Below, in pieces: positions 1-11,627 of a stretch of DNA of 64,000 bases. The notes beneath the pieces are model-generated. The model searched no databases and was not told where the DNA came from. It was given only the letters and a program-made list of their open reading frames with translations. The DNA comes from Rhodotorula mucilaginosa. Taxonomy: Eukaryota; Basidiomycota; Microbotryomycetes; Sporidiobolales; Sporidiobolaceae. Position 1 is the first letter of the stretch. Every line of letters begins with the position of its first letter. A program made the position numbers and the translations under genes. Location: NCBI GenBank assembly GCA_034406715.1, contig CP137868.1, positions 248,001-312,000 of the forward strand, given 5' to 3'.

Positions 1-1624
1 CAAGTCCTCGAAAGGCGGCGCGCCGACCAAAAACTCGTACGTCAAGACTCCCAAAGCCCACAGGTCGACCTTGTCGGTATGTTCGCGGTTCTCGACCATC
101 TCGGGCGGGAGGTAATCGAGCGTGCCGCAGAGCGTGTTGCGCCGGTTCGACGGCGCGTGGACCGACCACCCGAAATCGCCAATCTTGAGCTCGCCGTTGA
201 TCCCGATCAGGATGTTTTCCGGCTTGATGTCGCGGTGCATGACGTGTTTCGCGTGCAGGTACCCGAGCGCGTCGGCCATTTGCGCAATGTACTGTTGGGA
301 GTTTCGTCCCACACCGCCACCCGAAAAACGGTCAGCTTCTCCTTGCAAAACAACCGCAACCCCGATCAACGGCATGCAAGAAATCAGACAACTCACGCGA
401 CTACTCCGCTTCTCGTTGAACCGCCCGACTTTGCTCAGTTGCTTGTACAGCTCGCCGCGCCCGGCAAACTCGAGGATCAGAAAGATGCGCTTCTCGTCGT
501 GGAAATAGCCGTGCAACCTCAGGATATTCGGGTGCCTGTGCCCCCACCCCAGCGCCAACGCCAGCCAAGGGTCGAGAGACGTAGGTCAGCCAGGTCTGAG
601 GCGCGGCTATCACCGGAAAGAGGAATGGGCAAAAGAAGAAGAACGAGGAACGCACGCAAGGTGACTCTGGATCTCAATCTCCCTCCTGACCTGTTTCTCG
701 ACCTTGTTCTTGACCAACTCTTCCTTGTGCAAGCACTTGAGGGCGACAATGTAGTGCGGTTCGGTCTTGGTCCTCGCCATGTAGACGCGGCCAAACTTGC
801 CCTTGCCGAGCGGGCGACCGATCTCGAACGAAGAGAGCGAAAAGGGCACAGTCGGTCGGTGGCTGTTTCCCGGCGGTCCGGAGGCAGGGGGCGAGAAGGG
901 CGGGGCCGGCGGTGCAGGGCAAGAGAGAGAGAGAGAGAGAGAGGAGATGATGGTGAGTTTTTGGTCGTCCGGACGCGTAACATCACACAGCACAGGATCC
1001 AACAGCGGGGCAGGAGATCTCGCTCGTCGACAAAGAATCAAAAGCGACTAACCTGCCCGCCGCGCTCGAATCGAGCGCCAACAATTTCGCCGCCTCGGTT
1101 CCGACGACGGACGACTTTCTCGCCGCCGCGTCGCGTTCGAACCCGCCGTCGTACCGTCCGATATCGTTCTCGTCGTGAACTTGACCGTGAGATCGTGCCG
1201 AAGAGGACGAGGACGACGCTGCTGGTGGTGCTGGGACGCGAAGATTTGATGACGACGAGGTGGGTGCCGTGGTTCCGGCGCGGGAAATTGTTGCTCCACC
1301 TTGGTACTTGCTCTGCAGACCACTGCTGCTGCTGCTCGTCGTCGTCGTCGTCGTCGTCGTTGTGGCATTCGTCGGGGGCCCTCTCAATACCTGACCAGCG
1401 GCGACTTGGCCGGCCGCTGTGGTTGTGGTCGCATTGATGGTCGATGTCCGTGCGGGTCCGCCGCCAGCACCGCCAGCACCGCCAGTTGCGGTCGTGGTAG
1501 AAGAAGAAGTTCCCGGTTTGGCAGTCGCGAGTTTGAACGAAGGTTGCCGATTGATGTTGGATGAGGAGGCAGTGGTGGTTGAAGCGCGAGCAGATTGCGG
1601 GATCGCAGCCGACGAGGGTCTCAA
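1..1624 (-). CDS. Aurora-family serine/threonine kinase, 3' part off the left edge
   Basis: Mitotic kinase of the chromosomal passenger complex (Ipl1/Aurora). The first ATG ends at 1624 and opens a low-complexity Ser/Thr/Ala-rich head of about 190 residues. A likely exon 2 (about 869-667) carries the glycine-rich loop [15 protein letters not shown] and the VAIK-type lysine ([10 protein letters not shown]). The next exon (about 540-410) reads [13 protein letters not shown] and [12 protein letters not shown]. The last visible exon has [11 protein letters not shown], then [10 protein letters not shown] and the Aurora activation segment [13 protein letters not shown], and runs off the edge at about VGAPPFEDL. 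Seen: all catalytic motifs up to subdomain IX. Known: DFGWS plus [12 protein letters not shown] is characteristic of Aurora kinases. The exon 1/2 junction (about 1051/869) is chosen because it restores frame into FEIGRP. The gene is divergent from the heme lyase gene. Confidence 0.93.
922..943. repeat. (AG)n microsatellite in an Aurora kinase intron
   Basis: About eleven AG units in a row, lying in the first intron of the Aurora gene. On the gene strand this is a CT-tract close to the 3' splice site, so it may act as the pyrimidine tract. Confidence 0.8.
1322..1361. repeat. Trinucleotide repeats (CTG)n and (GTC)n coding Ser and Thr runs
   Basis: Adjacent short (CTG) and (GTC) runs inside Aurora exon 1. 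On the coding strand they give a poly-Thr run followed by poly-Ser in the disordered head. They are likely to vary in length between strains. Confidence 0.75.
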
Positions 1625-2001
1625 GGGTGCGAGCTGTTTCGGTCTCTCAGTCAGTCAGTGTCTCTATGCCCTTGAGTGAGCTGGAGAGCGGACGTGCCTT
1701 TGTTGGTTGAGTGATTGCGAGTTCGTCGTGCAGCGAGAGCGAGTCGAGCTTGTTCTCGAGCGTCGAGGCCCGACTGAGGACTCGCGAGGCCATGTCTCTG
1801 GGCCGTGCAGCAAGCTCCAAGAGAGTGTACCGTACGCGAGTGTAGAGCTGAGAGGAGCGAGTCTCTGCAGAGCCGTGTGAGCGCCGCTCGAGGGGAGGCT
1901 TCTCACCTCGTTCAGTGCCACTGCTTCAACGCAGCGGACTTGGTGTTTTCGCTTCGACTCCCACAACCTGGCGCCTCTTCATACTGCACGCGGACGCGGA
2001 C
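1625..2001. other. Divergent intergenic region, Aurora kinase / heme lyase
   Basis: 377 bases between two start codons facing away from each other, presumably a shared promoter. I recognise no specific binding site. Confidence 0.5.
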
Positions 2002-3112
2002 ATGTGGCCCTTCACGAGCAGCAGTGCTACGCCGGCGACCGAACAAGCACCGCCGCCCGCTTCCGCCTGCCCCGTCGACCACGAGACGAGAGCGGCCTGG
2101 TCGAAGCACTCGTCCAACCCGGTGCCGCACGATGTAGCCAACAAGGACCCGCTCGCGAGCCGCTTGTCGACAGAACGCGAAGTCTCGAGCATCCCGAGGT
2201 GGCTGCCCGCATCCGCATCGTCGCCCCCGCCGCCTTCCTCCGCCGCCGCCGCCGCCACTCCAGACGCTCCTCCCGCAGCTTGTCCGATGCACGAATCCAA
2301 CGTCAACGCCAGCGCCAACTCGGCCGAACAAGCAGCGACCATTCCCTCCGAATCCAACTGGGTCTACCCTTCCCCAGCCTCGTTCTACACCGCCCTCGAG
2401 CGCAAGCACCGGAACCCGCGCGCCCAAGACATGGACATTGTCGTCCCGATCCACAACGCCGTCAACGAACGCGTATGGCACCAAGTCCTCGAGTGGGAAC
2501 GCGCCGCGATGGGGTTGCAACCGGGCCAAGAGACGGGGAGCAGGCTCGTCAGCTTTGTTGGGAAACCGAAACAGATGAGCCCGCGCGCGAGGTGGAAATC
2601 CTTGATCGGGTGAGTTTCCGAGGTCTAGGAGAGCTTTTGGGCGAGAGATCTGACCCCAGTCCCTGGACTGCAGGTACACGGAGCCGTTTGATCGGCACGA
2701 CTGGATCGTCGACCGTCCCCTCCACCCGCCTTCTGCTCCTTCTTCCTCGTCTCCAGCATTAACAAACGCCTCCCTCTCCTCATCACCATCAGCATCGTCA
2801 CCAAGCGCCAACAACTCGTCGTCGTCCGAGACCGGCACTCCCGAATCGATCCGGATCCGCTACGTGATTGATTTCTACACCGGACGGGGCAAGAACCTCC
2901 TCCTCCCCCCTCCACCTTCACCCTCTTCCTCCTCGTCCTCCTCCTCCGCCGCGAAACCTCCAGCACCAGAAGAGGTGATGGTGCCGAACCTGGCCTTCTT
3001 TATCGACTGCCGGCCTGCTCTCGACGGATGGGAGGGCCTGCGGATGAGGTTCAACAAGTACTGGGGTCTGGATCATTCCTCCGGCGGACCTGCGGCAAGG
3101 ACCGCTGCCTAA
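2002..3112 (+). CDS. CYC3: Holocytochrome c synthase (cytochrome c heme lyase)
   Basis: Attaches heme covalently to apocytochrome c in the mitochondrial intermembrane space. Two exons, 2002-2609 and 2674-3112, joined by a GT-AG intron that keeps frame across SLIG|YTEPFDRHDW; 348 residues. Two heme-regulatory Cys-Pro motifs are visible: CPV at residues 23-25 and CPMH at 94-97, the second opening the conserved region. Further family blocks are WVYPSPASFYTAL, IVVPIHNAVNERVWHQVL, YTEPFDRHDWIVDR and YVIDFYTGRG, and the C-terminal part has FFIDCRPALDGWEG and RMRFNKYWG. Ser- and Pro-rich insertions (about residues 68-80 and 215-245, and inside the C-terminal block) make it longer than the yeast enzyme, known to be about 270 residues. 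The ATG at 2002 is the first in frame. CYC3 versus the c1-specific CYT2 cannot be separated here; CYC3 is the default. Confidence 0.92.
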
Positions 3113-3617
3113 ATGCAGTGTTTCGCCCCCCACCACCACCACCATCTGTAGCATAAACGCCTCGAGTCGATCCCGGAAACCTTCGATAGAACAGTCTTTC
3201 ACCACTCCTCGTCCTCTCGCATATCTCGTCGTTTTCTGAGTTTTGCACGCCACGCATTTTGCAATAATCTCTCCGCTCGACTCCCTCCTGAATGTCTCCT
3301 GCGCAAGCTGTATACATCAAAAAAGTCGCACTCTCGCCCGCGCCGGGAGCCGACGGAACGAGTTCTCATCATCTTTCGCTCTGCGCACCAGCTCCAGCGC
3401 TCCTAGAGTGTCCGTCCAGCTCTGAGGAGGAAGGTATTCGAGACAAAGGCAGCATTTCGGATTGGGCGTACGGTCTGTCAAGGCAGCCTCGACTGGCGAC
3501 TCGCGACCCGCTCTCTTCGACAACGCGCCCGCACTCGAGACGAACAAGCCCCAAGAGCGCCTGCGAGCCAGAACCTAGAGAAGCAGCCAGGGCGGCGGCG
3601 GCGCAGTGTGGCGAGCC
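3113..3617 (+). other. Intergenic, heme lyase 3' / MDM34 5'
   Basis: 505 bases with no gene I can support. It holds a short (CAC)n run near 3132-3145 in the heme lyase 3' flank and the presumed MDM34 promoter. Confidence 0.4.
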
Positions 3618-6600
3618 ATGTCGTTCAATTTCGAGTGGCCGCAATTCAGCGAAGCGTTCTACGACGATGCGAGAGAGATGCTCGCGCAGGTGCGTTGCTC
3701 TAGCCTTGCATACGCTCGAGAGTTTGGTTGACCGTCTACGCCCTACAGGCGCTGAACAAGGGGACCAAGCCTCCGATCATTGCAGACAGGATCGAAGTCA
3801 AGGAACTCAACATGGGGACCATCGTCAGTCCCGCTCTTCCTTCTCTTGCAAGTGTTGGAAGAGACTCTTTCCGGCTGCTGACGACGAGAGGATCGGGCAG
3901 CCTCCGGAACTCGAGATCCTCGAGATTGGAGACCTGTCGACGGATCGCTTCCGGGGCATCTTTCGCTTGACCTACTCCGGAGATGCGTACATCGTGCTCC
4001 AAACGCGGGTTCAGGTGCGTGCGCGGCTAGAGCGCAAGGTGGAGGAGGAGAGCAGCGAGACTCAGGGACCCTCCCTCCCTTTTCGGGAAAACAGGCCAAC
4101 CCGCTCAATGTGCCCCGACCTTCGCTCGACATCCTCAACGCGCCCCGCATCCTGTTTGCCGCCGCGCCGCTCGTCGTCCCGATGACCCTCCGCCTCTCGA
4201 ACCTCTCCCTCCGCGCCATCGTCGTCCTCGTCGTCTCGCGCCAAAAGGGCATCACCCTCGTGTTCAAGAACGACCCGCTCGAAAAAGTCGACGTCTCGTC
4301 CTCGTTCGACGGCGTCGAATCCGTCGCGGGCTTCATCCAGCGCGAGATCGAGAACCAACTCCGCGAGGCGTTCCGGAGCGATTTGCCGAGCGTGATTCAC
4401 CGGCTCAGTCAGAAATGGTTGAGCGGAGAAGTCAAGAGCGCGGGCAAGGCGGCCGGGTCGTTCAAAGCTGCGCACAAAGTGGGCGGGCTCGTCGGCGAAG
4501 GGTTCGACAAGGACGCCAAGATTGAGACCAGGACGGCGTACGATGCGGGACGGGCAAGTGCAGAAGTCCATGGCCTCGGCGAGCACGGAGGAGGCGGACC
4601 GACAACGCGTGGACGTGCACATACGAGGCGGATGAGCGCGCGAGACAGCGATACGGGCGAGAGCGTAGAGCTCGCCGGGTCGCAAGTCGATTCGACTTGG
4701 TCGACTTGGGGCGGGAACCGAATGACCCGCGGCGGGGGCGGGAGTGGCGACGGCGGCGGCTTGGCGTCCTCACGCTACAGCGCGACGAGCTCAGATCCGT
4801 ACCCGGGCAGCCGCTCGCCTTCGTTGCGTCGATTGGCGAGTCGTTCCAGCGCGGGTCATCATCACCATTCCCACCAATCGACCCAGCGCGCTTCGTCTTC
4901 GGGACCGTCAAGCCTCGTCTCGCACGACCAACTCGATTCGGTACCCGAATCGATCGAGTCGTACGATCCGACATACGGACTCCGTCCCGACTCGATCCCG
5001 CACCATGCCGGGTTCAAGAACTACGAAAAACTCGTCAAGGGAGGGTCGTCGCGACGCGGGTTGGGAGAGGTGCTGTCGGACGCGGCGGCGGATGGGTTGG
5101 GCGCAGACGGACTCTCGCCCGACTCTGGTTTCCGCGATCCGTACGATGATGAGTACGACGAGGCTGCTGGCCTGGGTGGGGAAGACGGCGATCTCGAACC
5201 CGACAGTCAGTATTACTCCTCCTCGTCGTCCCACTTCGAGACAATTCCTGCAGTCGGCGGCGGTACGATCACGCGCCCTCGCGTGTTCCATACACAGTCG
5301 CAGATGCGTTTCGGCCCCGGGGTCGCCTCGTCGGCTTATGATCCAGCTTCGGCAGGGTCTCTCACCGCGCACGGAAGTCCATCGTCAGTTACGGCAAGGA
5401 GTGCAGCAGGCGGCTCGACCGCTTCCACTCTTGGATTGGGCAGGTCGGCCTCGTTCTATGGTGGTCACGTTCGATCCGCCTCGGCTGGCGGTGCTTTTGC
5501 GACCCCCTATGGAAACGGATCAGGAGGAGGAGGTCTCGCCGCGAGGTTCTCTTCCGGAGCTTCCTCGTCCGGAGCGTCGAGCGCGCGGTTCCCATTCCCG
5601 AGACATCCGCCGTCGTATTCGTTCCAAGGCGGCGGCCCGAGTCGCGCCGGCTCTTCGATCGTGCGCAACACCTCGATGCCGGCCCTGTCTCGTCACGCCA
5701 CCTCTTCCTCTTCCCATCCCGCTCCTCGGGTCGATCCGCCACTTGCAACTCCCACTTTGCAGCATCGTACGCATCGCGGCGGCGTAGGCGGCGGCGGCGG
5801 CGTCGAACCCGAACCCGAGTCGGACCAGCTAGCGTTCACCCGGCCTTCGCCGGTCGATCTGCTATCTCGCTCGCCCTCGTCACTACTCAACACCTCGTTC
5901 CTCGACGAGGAGCACCTCCCCATCACGCTCAACCCGTCAGGCAACGACTCGTGCGCGCACCTCGCGACCTTGACGAGTTCGAACCAGACCTTGTCGCCGT
6001 TCACGAGGGATCACGCGCACGTCACGGCGCGCAGTTCTCCCCATCTCGGAGGGGCGGGACCTGGCGGATCTGCAGATGAAGGAGCGACGGGCGGGGCTCT
6101 GCGCGTCGCGAGCGTCCCTCGCGGTCGTTCAGAGCTTTTGTTCGGCAAAGCGGCGCCGGCGAACGTGAATGGTCAGCAACAGCAGCAACAACCTGTCAAA
6201 GCCGTCCGGAAACGCCTGCACCGTATCGGATCTGCCAAAGTCGGATCTGGGTCGTCCATGCCCAACGGCGGCGCCCCCTCAGGGTATACTTCGCCCGGGT
6301 CGCCTGCGATGCCCAACTCGCCCGTCATGGTCGGCGCATCCACATTCAGTGGCGGCATCCCCCAAGCGGGATATCATTACAACCATCGATCATCGTCGAT
6401 CCCTTCTTCTTCGGCTTACCCGCAATCGCAAACGGACACGAGACGACAAGAAGGGCAGCACCACCGCCGGAGCACGTCGGCATACTCGTCCCTCTCTCCT
6501 TCGCGGTACGCCGCCGCCGCCGCCGCCTCTCCGCGAACGACTCCCTCTCCCTTCTCGGTCGCGCGGGGCAAAGTCTCGCTCGCTTCGGATTACGGAACTG

Positions 6601-6758
6601 CCATGGCGACTGGAGCGGCGGGAGTCGGAGCTCACAAGACGGCTCCGAGCGAACTGAGTGACTATTTTCCGCCGGCGGTGACTTCGACGATGGCGGATAT
6701 GGAAGCCATGGCGGGCAGTAGCGCGCGCGAGATGTTGAGTCGGATCGGGTTGCATTAA
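3618..6758 (+). CDS. MDM34: Mitochondrial distribution and morphology protein 34 (ERMES subunit)
   Basis: Mdm34 is a mitochondrial outer-membrane subunit of the ERMES complex that tethers ER to mitochondria and carries phospholipids. Four exons read in frame: 3618-3689, 3749-3823, 3901-4014 and 4095-6758, about 974 residues, all introns in phase 0. The start [18 protein letters not shown] is the typical Mdm34 N-terminus. The SMP lipid-binding domain covers roughly residues 1-205: [54 protein letters not shown] and [20 protein letters not shown]. The rest, about 750 residues, is low-complexity Ser/Gly/Pro/His sequence with a Gln run near 6175-6192 and an Ala run near 6508-6525. Known: yeast Mdm34 is about 459 residues, so the tail is greatly extended. 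It is convergent with the F-box gene downstream. Confidence 0.93.
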
Positions 6759-7007
6759 CGCCGCCGCCGCCGCGGGATGGCGGGAACTCGGCGCCGGAGG
6801 GAGGGAGGGAGGAAGACTATGATCCGGGCAGGGATGCATCTTCCCATGGAGTGATACAAGAAGGGGCTGCAGCTAAATGTCGTTGTCATTTTACGCACGG
6901 TTTCTCATCAAGGCGATCAGGGCATCTGTTCGCGTGTTCCGCTTACAACCCCGAGACTTGCTACACCACCCCGAGTACTCCAATATACTGGACATTTTCC
7001 CTCAGGT

Positions 7008-8324
7008 TCATGGACTGCTCGACGGTTCGTCCGCAGCAGGAGAGCTCCTTCCTTCGCGCATGACGACCCCGGCGACCATTTCGACGAACCTCCTGACATC
7101 CTCTTCCTCGTCACTCTCGAGCATCAAGCCGCCGTGCTCGATCTCGATAGATCCGTTCATCGGAGGCGGCAGGAGACTCGCGCACCAATGTCGCTCGAGG
7201 GACGAGAGGGAAGAGATAGTGAGGTGGTCGTTTCCGGCGAGGACGAGTTTGAGCGGGCGGCCTCGGCGATGGTGGTCCTCTTGATCTGGACAAGAAGGCA
7301 TTGTGGGGAGGGCAGGAGAAGAAGAGAAGGCGAGTTTCGCGAGGTCTTTGGCTGTCAAGTCGAGGTGCGAGAGATCGAGGTGGCTCATCGACGTCGGAAG
7401 GGTCGAGATGGTCCCGATCAGGACTTGCCGAGAGAGATAGGGTGTGGTGGAGAGATTGAGATGCGCGAGGGCGGGGAGGTGCTCCGCGAGCGGGAGCGGG
7501 AGCGAAGAGATGGACGACCAGGAGAGGTCGAGGGTGTGCAATCGGGATAGACCTGTTGCGAGTCCTTTCCCTTCGCCCTGGGGTGCCTCGAGGTGCCGCT
7601 CATCGTGATCACTCGTCCTTGTCCAGGTGAGAAAGTCCGAGATGCGCCGGCAGCCTTTCAGCTTGAGTGAGCGCAAATGGGCCATGACGGGATCATCGGA
7701 TCCTCCCTGCCGCCGCCGCCGTCGATTCGAATTCCCTGCTCCCGTTATGAAGCGCAGGTCGGCGTCGGTCACTCCCGAGAAGGATAGATCTAGGGTGGTC
7801 AAGCGATGGGAACAAGCCGGTAAGAGGGCCGACAGGGCCGCCGAGGCACAGGATCGCAAGACGAGATGCCGTGTGCCGGGGAGGAGGGCCGCCACGGCAT
7901 CCATCTGTTGCGCCGAGGAGGAGACGTGCGAGAGCGAGATGTTGTGGTAGTGCCTTGCGTCGGCGAGAATTCGGTTCAGCTGCGCCAAAATGGCCCAGAA
8001 GTGTCAGCTATAGCTTACGGAACCCGAAGTTGACGGACGGACGACGTCACCACTCACAGCGCGGTCGACGCATCTTAGCCGGAGGAGGTCGCCGAGTGCG
8101 AGGTACTCGAAGGTGAACTCCAACAGCTCTGTCGGGAGACTGTGCAGCAGCTGAAAGTCTCTGGGTCGGCGCGGCGATGCGGTGGAAGGTGTTGTTTGAC
8201 TGCGGAAAGGGGTGACGGTGATGGAGGTCCATTTGACCTCGGATCCCCTCGGAGCCCTCGGACTTGGGTTCCAGATCCATTGTGAAGGTGTCTGTGGTGC
8301 ACAGAGGACTGCTGCTGTTGCCAT
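7008..8324 (-). CDS. F-box / leucine-rich repeat protein
   Basis: Likely substrate receptor of an SCF ubiquitin ligase. Two exons: 8324-8058 and 7979-7008, separated by an intron with GTGAGT donor (8057-8052) and GCGCAG acceptor. The first exon ends with an F-box, LLHSLPTELLEFTFEYLALG then DLLRLRCVDRA. The second holds degenerate leucine-rich repeats: HLVLRSCASAALSALLPAC, LTTLDLSFSGVTDADLRF, LRSLKLKGCRRISDFL, LHTLDLSWSSISSLPLPL, LAHLNLSTTPYLSR and SHLDLSHLDLTAKDLAKLAF. I do not recognise a named orthologue or substrate. The N-terminus is uncertain: ATG at 8324 is in frame with the F-box, but a more natural-looking start (MDLEPKSEGSEG, ATG at 8280) is in another frame and would need a further intron. 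Confidence 0.72.
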
Positions 8325-8786
8325 CGAGTCGTGCGAGAGGATGACCCTTGTCCGACATCGAGCCGAAGTTCGGCCAAGTGGGGCGACACGGCAGCGCACC
8401 CTCTCTCGCCTCGAGAGAGCTTTGCTTGGGTTATTCGGAGATACGGGCTGTTTAGAATGACTACTTGGGACCATAGCATTGCTCGACTGTCCCGAGTGCG
8501 TGCTGACAAAACTGCGTTGCCTTGTCTGGCTGCTTCGCTTTCTCATCATCGAAGTCGACCTGGATCCGCTCTCTTGTGCTCTCTTTAGTCCTAGCTTGCA
8601 AGACAAAGACCAGGAGCAAGAGTCATCGTGGCTTACATCACCCGCAGCTGGACCGTCGCAGCTGCCTTTGCTCTCGCCCTCGCAATCGCTTTCAGAGCTC
8701 TCACGACCACCACTTCTTCTCTTGAGAACCCCGCCGCACCGACCATCACAAGCACTGCCGTTCCATCGCTACTCGAGAAAGAAACG
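8325..8786. other. Divergent intergenic region, F-box / pirin
   Basis: 462 bases between divergent start codons. It holds the 13-bp palindrome listed separately at 8362-8374. An open frame continues upstream of the pirin ATG but begins with GTG, so I treat it as non-coding leader. Confidence 0.45.
8362..8374. promoter_or_regulatory. Palindrome GCCGAAGTTCGGC
   Basis: Inverted 6-bp arms (GCCGAA/TTCGGC) around a single central base, 38 bases upstream of the F-box ATG. The same 13-mer occurs at 38081-38093 in another divergent promoter. CCG-N5-CGG arms are compatible with a dimeric Zn2Cys6 factor, which is inference. Confidence 0.4.
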
Positions 8787-10826
8787 ATGACTACTACCGC
8801 CGCGCAAGTCTCTCGATCGGTCGTCAAGTCCATCCTCGCCATCGTGAGATTCTCTCCTTTGCCTCCCTCTGCCGTCTCATTGGGAGCAGCACTCACGCCA
8901 CCCTTGAACACGCAGGAAACTCCCGAAGGTGCCGGAGCCATGGTCCGCCGCTCGATCGGGACCAGTCAGCTTCGGAACTTTACCCCCTTCCTCATGCTCG
9001 ACAACGTGAGTCTCGCATCAGATCCGCGCTGTCGACGCCGGGACGCGGCTTTGGAACCCTCGCGCTCACTCGGTTCTTGTTGTTTGCCCAGTTCCTCGTC
9101 AAGGAGGGCGCTGGATTCCCGGACCACCCGCACCGCGTGAGTTCGTCGATGGCCTTGGGCAACACACTAGGTCCAAGTGCTTACCCCTTCCGGTCGGCCC
9201 TGCTACAGGGAATGACGACTCTGACCTACATGCTCGAGGGAGAGTACGTAATCTGAAACGGGTTCTCCTCACTATCTCGTCTGACACGTGCGTGAGGAGC
9301 GAGGCTTTTGCCCCGATTGACAAAGACACCGTTCGTACTGGCCAGGTTCGAACACGAAGACGTCAAGGGTCACAAGGGTCGAATCGGTCCTGGCGACCTG
9401 CAGTTTATGGTGCGTCTAAAAGGGCATAATGGATCCTGCCCGCCCGCGAGAGGCTAACATGTTGTGCATGCATGTCTTCGCGCCTCGACAGATTGCTGGC
9501 CGCGGCATCATGGTGCGTGCCTTCTGACCGACGATGATCGACTTGAGGAGATACTGATGGTAAAAGACAATCTCTGGGCGTGCAGCACAGTGAGATGCCC
9601 GTTCACGGGCCGGGCAAGAAGGACCCGTTCGGCCTGCAACTGCAAGTCCCTTCCCCGATCAGCAACCACCGCGCACACAAGGCGAGACAGCTACTGATCA
9701 GAACTTTCGTCGCGTCACATCAGCTGGATTGACTTGCCCAAGGAGCACAAATTGGTCGAAGCATCGTATCAAGAACGACGAGCTGCCGAAGTCGCTTCGT
9801 GAGTTACGTTGCGGGCTCGGCAGCGGGCTTCAGTCGTGTTGGGCATCGCGCCTTTGCTCATTCTGTTCAGAGTTGATGATTTCGGGGCCTGTTGTTCCTG
9901 CAGCGCGCATCCGACTCCCAACGTCGAGATCAAAGTCGTCTGCGGCGAGGCGCAAGGCTCCCCGGAGGAAGGCCTCGTCAAGGGCAATGTCCGTCCTCTC
10001 GGCGGTTGCTGGTACGTCACGCTTCACCCTTCACGTCTCACGGGCAAGCTTCAGGAACAGGGAAAGTCTTCCAGTGACTGACGCAGGACTTGTGTCGCAT
10101 CAGGTTCATGGATTTCATCATGACCAAGAAGGGCGAGCGGGTTTTCCAACCGATCCCTCATGGATGGAATGCTTTCGTGCGTATTGACTGGTTCCGGACC
10201 GGGGGCGATCAAAGTGCCTCGTGCTGCCCGGCTTGGCTCCCGAGCTGATTTCGCATTCTCTCTCGCTCTCTCCCCTCCTCTACTACAACAACAACAGATC
10301 TACACCCTCGAGGGTGAGACTCTAGTCGGAGACTCGCTCGCCTCGTCCGAACCGATCAAGCAATATCACACCGCCGTCCTGTCCAACAACGAAGGCGAGA
10401 CCGGCGTCTGGCTCGAGTCGGCTTCGTCGTCGGGACGGGCTCGGTTCGTCCTCGTTGCGGGCGAACCACTCGAACAAGGGGTCGTACAGGCGGGCCCGTT
10501 CGTCATGACATCGAGAAGCGAGATCCAGCAAGCTTTCATGGACTATCAGACTGAGCGGAATGTGCGTTTTCCTTTTTCCCACCCGGCAGCCTCCCCTTCT
10601 TTAACCGGCTCCGGTTAGGTTCGGTCGACACGCATTTTACTTACACGGTTCTCTGTATGGACCGCGTTATGGTCCCCAGGGATTTGAAGGCGCGCATGGT
10701 TGGCGGAGCGAGATCGGCAAACGGGTCCGTCCCGTTCCTTTCCTCTCTCTCTCTCTTTCAGCTGCTCCAGGAGCCTTGCCCCTGACGACGCTGCCTATTC
10801 CACCTTTCCAGATGACCGGAGCATGA
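8787..10826 (+). CDS. Pirin-family cupin protein
   Basis: Pirins are iron-binding bicupins acting as transcription cofactors or quercetin dioxygenases. About twelve exons read in frame: 8787-8843, 8916-9005, 9092-9136, 9209-9243, 9346-9409, 9492-9512, 9586-9641, 9724-9798, 9904-10011, 10104-10176, 10298-10561 and 10680-10826. Family signatures: GAGAMVRRSIG, FLMLDN, GAGFPDHPHR, GMTTLTYMLEGEFEHED, GPGDLQFM, IAGRGIM, HSEMP, FGLQLWIDLP and the C-terminal QAFMDYQTERNGFEGAHGW. The iron-binding His (DHPHR) and the HED and HSE residues are present. The seventh intron fits only as GC-AG (donor GCAAGT at 9642). The start is the ATG at 8787; an upstream GTG-started frame is not used. The last few residues are uncertain because a CT-rich tract near 10740-10760 could end another small intron. 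Confidence 0.9.
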
Positions 10827-11627
10827 AAAGGAATACATGCGAATCGCTGTTGAGAGTTTTGACCCTGCAATTTCGGTTGCGTCGCTGCTGTTCTCTCAAG
10901 GCTGCCACTTGCCTATCTTCCGCGGCATAGGAGAGACTCGCTTCGCCACGTCTGTTGTGAGATGTAGGCTTGCTGCTGAAAGCCGATCCGCGCTCTCCGG
11001 AAAGACAAAATACGGTCGAAGGTCAACGGTGGCCTCTGCGCGCGCTGTCCTCTGCTCGAGATCCTTTCCATAACCCCGCTGGAAAAGTGCGCCCAAGCTG
11101 TTGCGCTCGCCCGTAGCAGTGTTCTCGCTGCGCGCATCGCCTTCCGTGCTCGCTGCCCCCCAATCCTCCGCTAGGCGCCTCCTCGGCCGTGTCCCCACCT
11201 CGACGCCTCTTCGATCCGACTCGCTCTCGTCACTCGGTCATCACAGCCAACGCAGCTTTGTGAGCCTTCTCGTCGCTTTGATGACGTATGACCGATTAGT
11301 GTGCGAATGGAATCGGGCACCGCAAGGCGTCGGGGACGAGGAAGAGCAGCGTCGGTCAAGGGCAAAGTCGGAACGAAGCCGAGACACAGCGTCAGCCCGC
11401 ACAGTGACGCAAGAGGGGTCATGTACTGGCTTGTCGCCGCGTGCAAATTCCCGCCGAGCGTGGCTCGCAGGCACGGGCGGCGTTGTCGACGAGGGCAGTT
11501 GAGACCTCGACTTCCCCACTTGCAGCAGTCGCACACATCAAATCAGCATACGCAGGCGCACTCGGGGCATGTACTGACGCCTGATAAGTTGCCTATCTGC
11601 GGGCAGCTCTCGACTTCGACTGCGACC
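10827..11627 (+). other. Intergenic, pirin 3' / HIT 5'
   Basis: 801 bases. Short open frames on both strands lack recognisable motifs or consistent splice signals. I see no gene, RNA or repeat. Confidence 0.4.

Noticed and set aside
79-1437. Long open frame on the plus strand (452 codons)
   Set aside because: It is antisense to Aurora kinase exons, whose motifs are unmistakable; high GC keeps antisense frames open.
3132-3145. (CAC)n run as a regulatory element
   Set aside because: Very short simple repeat in a 3' flank; nothing suggests function.
8628-8786. N-terminal hydrophobic extension of pirin
   Set aside because: The frame begins with GTG, not ATG; the conserved pirin start fits the ATG at 8787.
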